The notes: generated from the letters alone by a model not told the origin. DNA of 64,000 nt from JAJTHB01 sp033763775 (GCA_033763775.1 JANRJW010000013.1:124001-188000), one strand, 5' to 3'; counted from the first letter of the stretch, positions 49,225-58,790 are shown. A program made the numbers and translations.

Positions 49225-50946
49225 ATGACAAAAACCTACGGTAAATCCCGCCTTCCTTCCCGCCATGTCACAGAAGGGGCTGAGCGCGCGCCGCATCGCT
49301 CCTATCTTTACGCGATGGGCATCACCGAAGCGGGTATCCATGCGCCGCTGGTGGGCGTCGCGACCACTTGGAACGAGGCTGCCCCCTGCAACATCACCCT
49401 CGCGCGCCAGGCGCAGGTGGTTAAAAAAGGTGTGGCAAGCATGGGCGGCACGCCGCGTGAATTCACCACCATCACGGTCACGGATGGCATCGCCATGGGG
49501 CATCAGGGCATGAAATCGTCGCTGGTCTCGCGCGATGTAATCACGGACTCGGTGGAGCTGACCATGCGCGGCCATAGTTATGATGCGCTGGTGGGGCTTG
49601 CTGGCTGCGATAAATCGCTGCCTGGTCTGATGATGGCGATGCTGCGCCTGAATGTGCCCAGCGTGTTCATGTATGGCGGCACGATCCTTCCCGGCAAATA
49701 TAAAGGCAGGAATGTGACCGTTGTGGATGTATTTGAAGGTGTGGGAAAACACTCCGCTGGCGGGATGAGCGAAGACGAGCTGAAAGAGCTTGAGCAGGTT
49801 GCTTGCCCCTCCGGCGGCTCGTGCGGCGGGCAATTTACTGCTAATACCATGGCCTGCGTCTCGGAAGCTATCGGCCTTGCGCTGCCCGGATCAGCGGGTG
49901 CGCCTGCCCCCTATGAATCACGCGATCAATATGCGTTTGAGTCCGGCCGCGCGGTGATGGATCTTATTAAAAACAAACTGCGCCCGCGTGATATCTGCAC
50001 AAGAAAAGCGTTTGAAAATGCCGCAGCCATCGTGGCAGCGACCGGCGGCTCGACCAATGCCGCACTGCACCTGCCTGCCATGGCGCATGAGGCGGGAATC
50101 GACTTTGATATGCATGCCGTGGGCGAAGTGTTTAAGCGCACCCCCTACCTCGCGGATCTGATGCCCGGCGGCAAGTACACCGCGCTCGAGATGTATCAGG
50201 CGGGCGGTGTTCAGGTGGTGATGAAAACGCTGCTGGATGGCGGCTTTTTACATGGCGACCCACTGACCGTGACTGGCAAAACGGTGGCAGAAAATTTAAA
50301 AGATGTCGTGTTTCCAGAAAATCAGGATGTGTTCTATCCACACCATAAACCACTACGCAGCGAAGGCGGTGTGGTGGTGCTGAAGGGCAATCTCGCGCCG
50401 GAAGGCGCGATTGTGAAGGTGGCGGGGCTGAAAACGCTTTATCACCAAGGGCCGGCGCGCTGCTTTGACAGCGAGGAGGAATGTTTCGCCGCAGTTGAAA
50501 AACGTGATTATAAAGAAGGCGATGTGCTGGTGATTCGCTATGAGGGCCCCAAGGGTGGCCCCGGTATGCGCGAAATGCTCTCTACCACTGCCGCGCTTTA
50601 TGGTCAGGGTGCGGGCGAGAAAGTGGCGCTGATCACCGATGGTCGCTTTTCCGGCGGCACACGTGGTTTCTGTATCGGCCATGTCGGCCCTGAAGCTGCT
50701 GTGGGCGGGCCTATTGGCCTGCTGCAGGATGGTGATACCATCACCATTGATGCCACGAAGGGCAGCATCAGCGTGAATGTTACGGAAGCCCAGTTTGCCG
50801 AGCGCCGCAAAACATGGAAACCCAGAAAAACGGATTACCAGTCCGGCGCGCTGTGGAAATATGCCCAGCTGGTTGGCTCCGCTGAAAAAGGCGCGCTGAC
50901 TCATCCGGGCGGCAAAGCAGAAACACACACTTACGCGGATATATAA
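49225..50946 (+). CDS. ilvD: Dihydroxy-acid dehydratase
   Basis: Third step of valine, leucine and isoleucine synthesis; an Fe-S enzyme of 573 residues. Cluster Cys candidates: TWNEAAPCNITL, GLAGCDKSLPG and CPSGGSCGGQF. The C-terminal half has GPKGGPGMREML and DGRFSGGTRGFCIGHVGPEA, with the catalytic Ser region. The start at 49225 has GAGGA 6 bases upstream; the ATG at 49210 lies in the adjacent repeat. Confidence 0.95.
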   Translation: MTKTYGKSRLPSRHVTEGAERAPHRSYLYAMGITEAGIHAPLVGVATTWNEAAPCNITLARQAQVVKKGVASMGGTPREFTTITVTDGIAMGHQGMKSSLVSRDVITDSVELTMRGHSYDALVGLAGCDKSLPGLMMAMLRLNVPSVFMYGGTILPGKYKGRNVTVVDVFEGVGKHSAGGMSEDELKELEQVACPSGGSCGGQFTANTMACVSEAIGLALPGSAGAPAPYESRDQYAFESGRAVMDLIKNKLRPRDICTRKAFENAAAIVAATGGSTNAALHLPAMAHEAGIDFDMHAVGEVFKRTPYLADLMPGGKYTALEMYQAGGVQVVMKTLLDGGFLHGDPLTVTGKTVAENLKDVVFPENQDVFYPHHKPLRSEGGVVVLKGNLAPEGAIVKVAGLKTLYHQGPARCFDSEEECFAAVEKRDYKEGDVLVIRYEGPKGGPGMREMLSTTAALYGQGAGEKVALITDGRFSGGTRGFCIGHVGPEAAVGGPIGLLQDGDTITIDATKGSISVNVTEAQFAERRKTWKPRKTDYQSGALWKYAQLVGSAEKGALTHPGGKAETHTYADI

Positions 50947-50982
50947 GCGTGCGAGGCCACAGCTACCAGCCACAGACTTCAT

Positions 50983-52080
50983 TTAGTCGCGCTGAAGATT
51001 TTGCGAATTAACACCAAGCTTTTCTCTGATTTCGGCCAGACCATTATTGGTAAGCAGGTAAACCTTGCGTTTGATGGGTCTTTGGGCAGTTTTCTCATCA
51101 AAGTTATCGGCTGTGACATCCGTCAGCAGGTTATATCTACTCATCGTCATGATTTGACCATCATCACTGAACTGCAAAGCAGAAACCTGATGCTCACTAG
51201 CTGGCGATGATAGTTTTTCGCATAAATCAAAAAGCGGATAGTCTGATAATTTTTCGCCATCCTGTGGTCCATACACCACATAAGCACTCCCGCTTCTAGT
51301 ATTACATGTAGGAAGATTCTGAGTGATAATGGCAAGGCTCTTTTTGAGTGCCTCGATCTGCTGCGTAAAGACAAATTGCTGCATGGTGTGACATGCAGTT
51401 TCGTCCGTCAGGCAAAGATATTGATCGGTGACATTAAAGGGTTTTTTCTTCTCATTCTCTTCGTGATAATCAATAGCCTGCTTTGTTTGCGACTCGATGG
51501 TTTTTAAATCATTCACCTTGCCACGTCTGGGCGCAATAACTTCTAGACGGGAGTAGCTATCGGGATTGGTTTTTTCAAAAGCAAGCTGCAGCAGAGCGAA
51601 AACCAGCAGCTCCTCCTGCGGCAGCATATGCATGAGCGGTACTGTCGCAAACGATCTTTCTTCCGTTAGATATTGCTTGCATTGTCTACGATCGCTGTGA
51701 AGTGATTTCATCAACGCTTTTGAGGTAAGCAGTTCATTGTATATATCATGACCAGTTATCTGCAGCGAATGGAAGAATTGAACGCGTAGCCTTTCTATTT
51801 CCTTCCTGTCATCGTCGGTCGCAACACCGAGGGCTTCTAAAACCTGTTTACCTTCTATTTTTTGAAGAATGCTCTCTGAATGATCGCCATAATGATGAAT
51901 TAAATCTTTTTCCAGCTCTTCTATTTCTGCTCTTAGTTCGCTAATTTCTTTATTTATATCTATAAGATCATACGTATATCTATCGATAGCTTCACTATTG
52001 TTTCCGGGCATGTTTGAAGCTGCATTTTCCTTAAGCTTAGCCACCAGTTGCAGGGCGTAATCAAAAGGCGATAGCGTCAC
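50983..52080 (-). CDS. Uncharacterised protein translationally coupled to ntrX, 365 aa
   Basis: I do not recognise this family. It is soluble, with no signal peptide. Residues ~30-62 (DRYTYDLIDINKEISELRAE onward) form a probable coiled coil, the middle is helical and charged, and the last ~30 residues (KRKVYLLTNNGLAEIREKLG) look like the wing of a winged helix. The codon use is more A/T-rich than ntrX. Its ATG overlaps the ntrX stop by 4 bases, so it is co-translated with the two-component system. Possible acquired or lineage-specific gene. Confidence 0.6.
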   Translation of the reverse strand: MTLSPFDYALQLVAKLKENAASNMPGNNSEAIDRYTYDLIDINKEISELRAEIEELEKDLIHHYGDHSESILQKIEGKQVLEALGVATDDDRKEIERLRVQFFHSLQITGHDIYNELLTSKALMKSLHSDRRQCKQYLTEERSFATVPLMHMLPQEELLVFALLQLAFEKTNPDSYSRLEVIAPRRGKVNDLKTIESQTKQAIDYHEENEKKKPFNVTDQYLCLTDETACHTMQQFVFTQQIEALKKSLAIITQNLPTCNTRSGSAYVVYGPQDGEKLSDYPLFDLCEKLSSPASEHQVSALQFSDDGQIMTMSRYNLLTDVTADNFDEKTAQRPIKRKVYLLTNNGLAEIREKLGVNSQNLQRD

Positions 52081-53468
52081 CCGATTTTCTCCTCACTCTC
52101 ATTAATACCCAGCATCTTAAGCTTGCGGTGCAGGGCGCTGCGTTCCATGCCGACAAATGCCGAGGTTTTGGAGATATTGCCGCCAAAGCGCTCGATCTGC
52201 GCTGCGAGATATTGTTTCTCGAACAGCTCGCGCGCCTCGCGAAGTGCCATGGACATAATGTCAGCATTGGTTTCTGGCCGCGCCAGCACCGGATTCGAGG
52301 TCAAGATTTCCGGCGGCAGTTCGCTGGCTGCAATGGCATCCTTGCTGTCAGAGGTCATGATGAGCAGCCATTCCATCATATTACGCAGCTGGCGCACATT
52401 GCCCGGCCAATGATAGGCCTGGAGCATGGCCATTGCCTCGTCCGAGAGTTCACGCGCTGATAACCCGGCGATTTCAGCGGAGCGCTTCAGGAAATAACGG
52501 CACAGCTCGGGGATATCTTCGCGGCGATCTTTCAGCGATGGCATACGAATCGGCACCACATTCAGCCGGTAATACAGCTCCTCGCGGAAGCGGCCAGCAG
52601 CGATTTCCTGCTCGAGATCGCGGTTGCTCGCGGCAATCACCCGCACATCCACCTCCACGCGGCGATTGCCACGCAGACGTGTGAAGCTCTGTTCCTGCAG
52701 AGCGCGCAGCACTTTGCCTTGTGTTTCGAGTGGCATATCAGCCACTTCGTCGATAAACAGCGTGCCGTGATGCGCCCGCTCAAAAAGCCCGAGTTTCTCG
52801 GCGCCGCCAGTCGGGTTAGTATCTTCCACACCAAACAGCTCGGCTTCCACCCTGTCCGGGGTCAGGCCGGCGGCGTTCATAATCACAAAGTGACCTGCCG
52901 CACGCGTTGATTTCTGGTGAATCATTCTTGCCAGCATTTCTTTACCGGTGCCCGGCCCACCTGTGATGAGCACACGGCTGGCCGTGGGGGCGATTTTTTC
53001 AATCGCCGAGCGAATCTGCTGAATGCTGGCGGAATTACCATTGAGCACCATTTCAGGCTTGCCACGCATCTTAAGCTCGTGGTTTTCGCTTTTCAGGCGG
53101 GCATTTTCAAGCGCCCGCGCCACCACCAGCAGCAGCCTGTCTTCCTTAAACGGCTTTTCGATGAAATCATACGCACCCATCTTGATGGCGGTAACGGCCG
53201 TTTCAATGTTGCCATGGCCGGAAATCATGACCACCGGCAGGTGTGGATAGCGTTTGCGTACCATTTCCAGCACACCCAGCCCGTCCAGCTCGCTGCCCTG
53301 CAGCCAGATATCCAGAATCAGTAGCGAGGGAACACGTTCAGCAATGGCGTGAAAGGCGCTGTCGCTGCTGGCGGCTGTGCGCGTAGCATACTTGGCGTCG
53401 CTTAAAATATCAGAAACCAGTTCACGAATGTCAGATTCGTCATCAACAATCAGAATGTCAGTGCTCAT
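52077..53468 (-). CDS. ntrX: Two-component response regulator NtrX
   Basis: The partner of NtrY, linked in alphaproteobacteria to nitrogen, redox and envelope control. 463 residues: a receiver domain with phospho-acceptor Asp 53 (LLILDIWLQG), an AAA+ domain with Walker A TGGPGTGKEM and Walker B GTLFIDEVADMP, and a C-terminal Fis-type HTH (ISKTSAFVGMERSALHRKLK). The σ54-contacting GAFTGA loop is absent: after ELFG the sequence reads VEDTNPTGGAEKLG. I start at 53468 (MSTDILIVDD). Confidence 0.93.
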   Translation of the reverse strand: MSTDILIVDDESDIRELVSDILSDAKYATRTAASSDSAFHAIAERVPSLLILDIWLQGSELDGLGVLEMVRKRYPHLPVVMISGHGNIETAVTAIKMGAYDFIEKPFKEDRLLLVVARALENARLKSENHELKMRGKPEMVLNGNSASIQQIRSAIEKIAPTASRVLITGGPGTGKEMLARMIHQKSTRAAGHFVIMNAAGLTPDRVEAELFGVEDTNPTGGAEKLGLFERAHHGTLFIDEVADMPLETQGKVLRALQEQSFTRLRGNRRVEVDVRVIAASNRDLEQEIAAGRFREELYYRLNVVPIRMPSLKDRREDIPELCRYFLKRSAEIAGLSARELSDEAMAMLQAYHWPGNVRQLRNMMEWLLIMTSDSKDAIAASELPPEILTSNPVLARPETNADIMSMALREARELFEKQYLAAQIERFGGNISKTSAFVGMERSALHRKLKMLGINESEEKIG

Positions 53469-53496
53469 AAGCCTATGCGTATGTGTTAACGGTGGG

Positions 53497-55680
53497 CTAG
53501 CTAATTGCGGCATTTATATCACAGTGTGGCGGAAAAGAAAGTGTTACTTTGGCGCCACCATCGGGATTATTCTCAATTCTTATCAACCCTTTGTGTTCAT
53601 CAATGATTTTTTTCACAATAGATAGCCCAAGCCCCATCCCTTTCGGGCGGGTGGTGACATAGGGCTCCATTAGCTTTCCTATCTCGCCTTCAGGAAAGCC
53701 AAGACCATTATCCTGAATGCTGAGCGTCACCGTGCCCTGCTCGCTGGTAAGGTGGGTAATAATCATACCCTTGGTGCTGCCGGGCTGCCTGACCAGCCTT
53801 GCATCAATCGATTCGCAGGCATTTTTGAACAGGTTGGTAAGCACCTGGGTCAATTGCCGTTCATCACACCATAGCATGACGGGCTGAGGCGGCAAATAGC
53901 TGCGGAATTCAATGGCGCTATTGGGCACCTGCGCGCTGAACACCGCTTTTTTGACCAGCGATACCGCATCCTCGCTAGCAAAAACCGCCGCCGGCATACG
54001 GGCAAAACTGACAAATTCCTCCACCATTTTACCAATATCGCTCACATGTTTGATAATGGTGTCAGTATAGCGGATGAAGCTTTCCTGATCCTCACTAATG
54101 AATTTGAGATATTTCTTACGCAGTCTTTCAGCAGAAAGCTGAATAGGCGTCAGCGGGTTTTTAATCTCATGCGCGATGCGCCGCGCCACATCCGCCCAGG
54201 CGGCGGTGCGCTGCGCTGAAAGCAGCAGGGTGATATCATCAAATGTCACGATAAAGCCTTCAATATCGTCATCTTTCTTTTCCACTGTGATGCGCGCATG
54301 CAGCGAAATCGTTTTGTTCTGACGGGTGAGCGTCAGCGTTTCATCGGTGATATCAGCGGCATTCTGAACCGCGCGGGCAAGGATTTCATGAATCCCCGGC
54401 AGCAGCTCGCCGATCGGGCTATCGAGCGTGATAGGCTGGTCAATCGTAGCAAAAATGCTGCTGGCCGAGCGATTAAACAGCGTGATGCGTTTGTCACGAT
54501 CGAGCGCAATCACACCGGCGGACACGCCAAAAAGCACCGCTTCAGAAAACCGTCTGCGCTCGTCCAGCCTGCGGTTTGCTTCAATCAGCTCGGTGCGCTG
54601 CGCGTCAAGCTGCTCTGTCATGCGGTTAAAAGAGCGCGCCAGCATGCCCAGCTCGTCACTACGACTGGCTTCGGTAACGCGCGCGGAAAAATCACCGCCC
54701 CGCACGCGCTCAGCTGCGCTGGCAAGGCGCGAAATGGGGGTGGTAAGCCGCGCTGCAAACACGGTGCCATAACCGATAGAGGCCAGCAGTAGCAGCAGCG
54801 CCACAGTAAAAAAAATGACCATGAACGCCGTTTGCAGGCGATCCAGCTGGCCGCGCAGCTGTTCATATTCGCTGACCGCACCTTGTGCATTCTGCATATG
54901 ACCAACGACCTTGCTATCCACCAGCCGTCCCACCAGCAGATAGGCCTCATCCAGCCCATCAATACGTACCAGCGCGCGTACTTTATCCGGTTCATCGCTG
55001 GGCAGAATAACGGCCTCGCCGCGCCGCGCGCGGTCAATCGCATCGGTTGGAATATGTTCAAAGGCAAGCGAGAAGCTGAAGCGCCCCTGCGCGATGATGC
55101 GGTTGCGATAAATCACCAGACTTTCCGCAAGCACGCGCAGCGCCGATTGTGCCTGCACCACGCGGTTAAACTCAGCCTGATCCCGCACAGCGAGGTCAGC
55201 AGCGCGGCTGAGATCCCCCGCCATCGCAATGGCATCGGCACGAAGATTTTCTTTATGTTCAGATAAATACGCCTCGGCCACTGTCAGCGATTCACTCACT
55301 GCCGTCTGCACGCGATCATTAAACCAGGTTTGAATGCCAAGATTAAAAAAAAGTGCTGAAAACACCGACACAATGATGGTCGGTAGTATGGTCACGATGC
55401 TGAATACCAGCAGCACGCGCTTCTGCAGCCTGGATCCGCTGGATTGCGCTGTTACCGCCGACCACAGCTGATAAATTCGATAGGTAATGGCACCCAGCAG
55501 CGCCAGCAGTACCAGCACATTGCCCGAAAGCAACAACCAGACGCTTCGCGGTTTGACCTCGAGTGGCTCACCGCTACCAGCAATCAGAATATAAGTGGCG
55601 ATACCACACACAAAAGCAAGTAGAATCAGCAGCGGTATCAGCTGGCCGGTCAGGCGATTCACCCACACACGAAGGCTCAT
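53497..55680 (-). CDS. ntrY: Sensor histidine kinase NtrY
   Basis: A 727-residue membrane kinase. Transmembrane segments lie at ~12-33, 45-67, 88-111 and ~285-307. A HAMP domain (LTTPISRLASAAERVRGGDF), a PAS domain (~370-480) and HisKA with phospho-acceptor His in VARRIAHEIKNPLTPIQL follow. The HATPase domain has N box LTNLFKNACES, G1 IQDNGLGFPEG and G2 KGMGLGLSIVKK. It overlaps the Fis-like gene upstream by 4 bases, so one transcript runs Fis-like, ntrY, ntrX, unknown gene. Confidence 0.94.
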   Translation of the reverse strand: MSLRVWVNRLTGQLIPLLILLAFVCGIATYILIAGSGEPLEVKPRSVWLLLSGNVLVLLALLGAITYRIYQLWSAVTAQSSGSRLQKRVLLVFSIVTILPTIIVSVFSALFFNLGIQTWFNDRVQTAVSESLTVAEAYLSEHKENLRADAIAMAGDLSRAADLAVRDQAEFNRVVQAQSALRVLAESLVIYRNRIIAQGRFSFSLAFEHIPTDAIDRARRGEAVILPSDEPDKVRALVRIDGLDEAYLLVGRLVDSKVVGHMQNAQGAVSEYEQLRGQLDRLQTAFMVIFFTVALLLLLASIGYGTVFAARLTTPISRLASAAERVRGGDFSARVTEASRSDELGMLARSFNRMTEQLDAQRTELIEANRRLDERRRFSEAVLFGVSAGVIALDRDKRITLFNRSASSIFATIDQPITLDSPIGELLPGIHEILARAVQNAADITDETLTLTRQNKTISLHARITVEKKDDDIEGFIVTFDDITLLLSAQRTAAWADVARRIAHEIKNPLTPIQLSAERLRKKYLKFISEDQESFIRYTDTIIKHVSDIGKMVEEFVSFARMPAAVFASEDAVSLVKKAVFSAQVPNSAIEFRSYLPPQPVMLWCDERQLTQVLTNLFKNACESIDARLVRQPGSTKGMIITHLTSEQGTVTLSIQDNGLGFPEGEIGKLMEPYVTTRPKGMGLGLSIVKKIIDEHKGLIRIENNPDGGAKVTLSFPPHCDINAAIS

Positions 55681-55931
55681 CCCTGCTGCTCCGCTACCAG
55701 CCCGTGCTGCTGCATTTTTTTGCGTAAAGTATTGCGATTAATGCCAAGCACATTCGCCGCTTTCAGCTGATTGCCGCTGCAAGCACTCAGCGTTGCCTCG
55801 ATAAGCGGCTTTTCCAGTAGTGGCATCATCCGCTGGTGAAGACCGGGCGCAGGCAGGCGGCCAGCACCATGCGCCGCAAAATAATCGCTTAAATGCTGTC
55901 TGATGATAGACTCAAGACCTTGTGTCGGCAT
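55677..55931 (-). CDS. Fis-family DNA-binding protein, possible NtrC C-terminal remnant
   Basis: An 84-residue protein with a C-terminal Fis-type HTH: MMPLLEKPLIEATLSACSGN, then QLKAANVLGINRNTLRKKM. This is the DNA-binding end of NtrC-type regulators without receiver or AAA+ domains. Its place between dusB and ntrY is where ntrB-ntrC lie in many alphaproteobacteria (dusB-ntrB-ntrC-ntrY-ntrX), so a reduced NtrC is plausible. A stand-alone Fis-like regulator is the alternative. Confidence 0.8.
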   Translation of the reverse strand: MPTQGLESIIRQHLSDYFAAHGAGRLPAPGLHQRMMPLLEKPLIEATLSACSGNQLKAANVLGINRNTLRKKMQQHGLVAEQQG

Positions 55932-55965
55932 GATGCCACACTAACGCCCCGCTCAACGTTTGTCA

Positions 55966-57015
55966 CTAGGCTGCGATGAGATTTCCATCATCGCCATCGG
56001 CAGCGGCGCTATCGGTGGTGGTTTGCAGCGATTCAGGCATCTGCATCACGCTATCGTAAAAGGCGTGTATCGTCTGTTTGACTTCGGTGGGGTCAGTCAG
56101 GGTATTCACGTGCTGGCGAAACTGAGCCGAGCCAAACAGACCGGTAGAATACCAGCCGATATGTTTACGTGCGACCATCAGGCCGTTGCCTGCGCCATAA
56201 TGCTCCAGCATGGCGTCATAATGGCTGAGCACAATGTCGCGCTGATGGGCAAGTGGCGGCGCGGCAATGCGTTCGCCGGTTTTGAGGTAATGCGCGACCT
56301 GCGCTGGAAACCACGGCCTGCCATAGGTGCCGCGGCCGATCATCACGCCATCTGCGCCGGATTCTGCCAGAGCGCGGTCAACATCATCAAAACTGCAGAT
56401 ATCGCCATTAGCAATCACCGGCAGCTTCACCGCTTCTTTCACCGTTCTGATAAAACGCCAGTCCGCATGCCCCTTATACATCTGGCAGCGTGTGCGACCA
56501 TGCACCGTCAGCATCTGGATGCCGCTATCTTCGGCAATTCTTGCAAGCTGCGGTGCGTTTCTGCTGTGATCATCCCATCCGGTACGCATTTTGAGCGTCA
56601 CAGGAATTTTCACCGCCTTCACCACCGCCTGCAGAATGCGTGTGGCCAGCGGCACTTCGCGCATCAGCGCCGAGCCGGCCATACCGCCCACCACTTTTTT
56701 CACCGGACAGCCAAAATTAATATCAATGATGTGCGCGCCGCGATCCTCGTTCAGCTTCGCAGCATCGGCCATCACCTCAGGATCACAACCGGCCAGCTGA
56801 ATGGCAAATGGGAACTCGTCAGGCGAAAAAGCTGACATGCGCCTGAAATTCTGGTTGTCGATAATGGCCGCGCGCGAGGCGATCATCTCCGACACCACCA
56901 TGCCCGCACCAAAACTTTTCACCAGCCGCCGAAATGGCAGATCAGATACTCCGGTCATGGGCGCGAGCCAGACCGGGTCATCGATCGTCAGGGATGCAAT
57001 CTTGACAGGGGGCAT
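55966..57015 (-). CDS. dusB: tRNA-dihydrouridine synthase DusB (NifR3)
   Basis: An FMN enzyme that reduces specific uridines in the tRNA D-loop region. 349 residues: the TIM barrel begins VWLAPMTGVSDLPFRRL, the catalytic Cys is in DINFGCPVKKVVGG, and the FMN-binding HGRTRCQMYKGHADW, NGDI and GADGVMIGRGTYGRPW follow. The start at 57015 is chosen; the frame stays open to 57069. Upstream of the Fis-like, ntrY, ntrX genes in the conserved alphaproteobacterial order, divergent from ispDF. Confidence 0.93.
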   Translation of the reverse strand: MPPVKIASLTIDDPVWLAPMTGVSDLPFRRLVKSFGAGMVVSEMIASRAAIIDNQNFRRMSAFSPDEFPFAIQLAGCDPEVMADAAKLNEDRGAHIIDINFGCPVKKVVGGMAGSALMREVPLATRILQAVVKAVKIPVTLKMRTGWDDHSRNAPQLARIAEDSGIQMLTVHGRTRCQMYKGHADWRFIRTVKEAVKLPVIANGDICSFDDVDRALAESGADGVMIGRGTYGRPWFPAQVAHYLKTGERIAAPPLAHQRDIVLSHYDAMLEHYGAGNGLMVARKHIGWYSTGLFGSAQFRQHVNTLTDPTEVKQTIHAFYDSVMQMPESLQTTTDSAAADGDDGNLIAA

Positions 57016-57081
57016 GTTTTCAACCTTACTAAGGGCAGGGTTGATAACCTTTTTGAAGCGCTCAGGCAAGAAAAACCGCCA

Positions 57082-58260
57082 ATGATAGCAGAAAAAACCA
57101 TCGCTATTTTAGTGGCAGGCGGCACATCGCAGCGCTTTGGCAGCACGCTACCCAAGCCTTACTGCCGACTCGGCGATGAAACCGTGCTCAGGCGCTGCGT
57201 TCGGGCGTTTCTTGAACACCCGGCGATTGATGGCGTGCGGGTGATCATCCGCCGCGAGCATCATGGGCTGTACAAGGAAGCAGTCAGCGGGCTTACGCTC
57301 TTTCCCTGCGCCATTGGCGGCGAAACGAGGCAGGAATCGGTCTTTCGCGGGCTGGAATCGCTGATGCACCGCCCGCCTAAACATGTGCTGGTGCATGATG
57401 TGGCGCGGCCGCTGGTTTCACCCGCCCTTATCGATCGGGTGCTGGCGGCGCTTGAAAACCATCAGGCGGCAATTCCGGTCATACCCGTGACGGATACCAT
57501 CAAACAGCTTGATTCAGGGCTGGTAACCGCTACCCTGCCGCGCGAATCACTGGCGGCAGTGCAAACGCCGCAGGGGTTTGATTATCAAGCCCTTCTTGCT
57601 GCTCACCTTCGCTTTCGCGGTGCAGCTTTGAGTGATGACGCCGCACTCATGGAACGCGCTGGCATTCAGGTTTATACGGTTGCTGGCGACGCAATGAATA
57701 GAAAAATAACCACACCGGAAGATTGGCCGATGATTGACACCAAAGCGAACTATGAATACCGCACCGGCATGGGGTTTGATGTCCATGCCCTGAAACTGCA
57801 CGATGTTGAAACACCGCCGGGCAAACAGCACATCAAACTCTGCGGCGTGAAGGTTCCCAGCAATCATTTTCTAGTGGGGCACTCGGATGCGGATGTCGGG
57901 CTGCATGCGCTGGTTGATGCTGTTTTGGGCGCCATTGGCGCGGGCGATATCGGCACGCATTTTCCTCCGGACGACCTGCAGTGGAAAGGTGCGGATTCTT
58001 CACGGTTTCTGGTGCATGCGTATGAAATGCTGAAAGCGCGAGGCGGCGAGATGGTGCATCTCGATCTGACGCTCATTTGTGAGAAACCGAAAATCGCACC
58101 GCATCGCGAGGCGATGATAAGCCATATCGCGCAGACGCTGAAACTCGCGCCGGATCGCATCAGTGTCAAAGCCACCACCACTGAAAAGTTGGGTTTTACC
58201 GGCAGGGGTGAAGGCATTGCCGCGCAAGCTGTTGCCACGGTCAGGTTGCCCATCGCATGA
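57082..58260 (+). CDS. ispDF: Bifunctional IspD/IspF (MEP isoprenoid pathway)
   Basis: A natural fusion. Residues 1-~225 are the 2-C-methylerythritol 4-phosphate cytidylyltransferase (ILVAGGTSQRFGSTLPKPYC, then HDVARPLVSPALIDRVLAAL). Residues ~230-392 are the 2,4-cyclodiphosphate synthase (TGMGFDVHAL zinc site, GHSDADVGLHALVDAVLGAI, KATTTEKLGFTGRGEGIAAQ). The fusion is common in alphaproteobacteria. pgpA follows with a 4-base overlap. Confidence 0.96.
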   Translation: MIAEKTIAILVAGGTSQRFGSTLPKPYCRLGDETVLRRCVRAFLEHPAIDGVRVIIRREHHGLYKEAVSGLTLFPCAIGGETRQESVFRGLESLMHRPPKHVLVHDVARPLVSPALIDRVLAALENHQAAIPVIPVTDTIKQLDSGLVTATLPRESLAAVQTPQGFDYQALLAAHLRFRGAALSDDAALMERAGIQVYTVAGDAMNRKITTPEDWPMIDTKANYEYRTGMGFDVHALKLHDVETPPGKQHIKLCGVKVPSNHFLVGHSDADVGLHALVDAVLGAIGAGDIGTHFPPDDLQWKGADSSRFLVHAYEMLKARGGEMVHLDLTLICEKPKIAPHREAMISHIAQTLKLAPDRISVKATTTEKLGFTGRGEGIAAQAVATVRLPIA

Positions 58261-58790
58261 CAGGCGCACACAAACATTGGTGGTGGTGGATAGCAACCTG
58301 GTTTGGTTGCGGCAGGTCACCTTTGGTCAGCGGCACGGTCGGTTCGCTTGGCGCATTGCCATTTGCATGGCTCATTCATCAGCAGCTGGGAGCACCAGCA
58401 CTTTTTGTGGCGGCGTGGGGCATCTTTTTTCTGGGTTGGCTGGCGAGCCATCATTTTTTGCAGAAAACGGGCTGCAGGCCTGACCCGAAAGATATCGTAG
58501 TGGATGAGGTGGCCGGACAATGGCTGCTACTGAGCGCACTACCACTCACATGGCAGGGTTATCTCGTTGGGTTTGTGTTGTTTCGTGCGTTTGACATCGT
58601 TAAGCCATGGCCGGTCAGTTGGCTGGATACCCATGTCAAAGGCGCGCTGGGTGTGATGATTGATGACATGGCTGCCGCTGTTTATCCGATCGCACTGTTT
58701 CTTGCAGCGCTGATTCTTTCGCATGCCGTGGGCTATCCGGATGCCGTAACCAGCAGCATAATGTGGATGTATGGCGACCTTGTTCAGTAA
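58257..58790 (+). CDS. pgpA: Phosphatidylglycerophosphatase A
   Basis: Removes the terminal phosphate of phosphatidylglycerophosphate. A 177-residue membrane protein: ATWFGCGRSPLVSGTVGSLG at the start and the catalytic acidic cluster IVVDEVAGQWL; FRAFDIVKPWPVSWLD and GVMIDDMAAAVY complete the family motifs. It lies between ispDF and cinA, overlapping both (4 and 20 bases). Confidence 0.94.
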   Translation: MTGAHKHWWWWIATWFGCGRSPLVSGTVGSLGALPFAWLIHQQLGAPALFVAAWGIFFLGWLASHHFLQKTGCRPDPKDIVVDEVAGQWLLLSALPLTWQGYLVGFVLFRAFDIVKPWPVSWLDTHVKGALGVMIDDMAAAVYPIALFLAALILSHAVGYPDAVTSSIMWMYGDLVQ

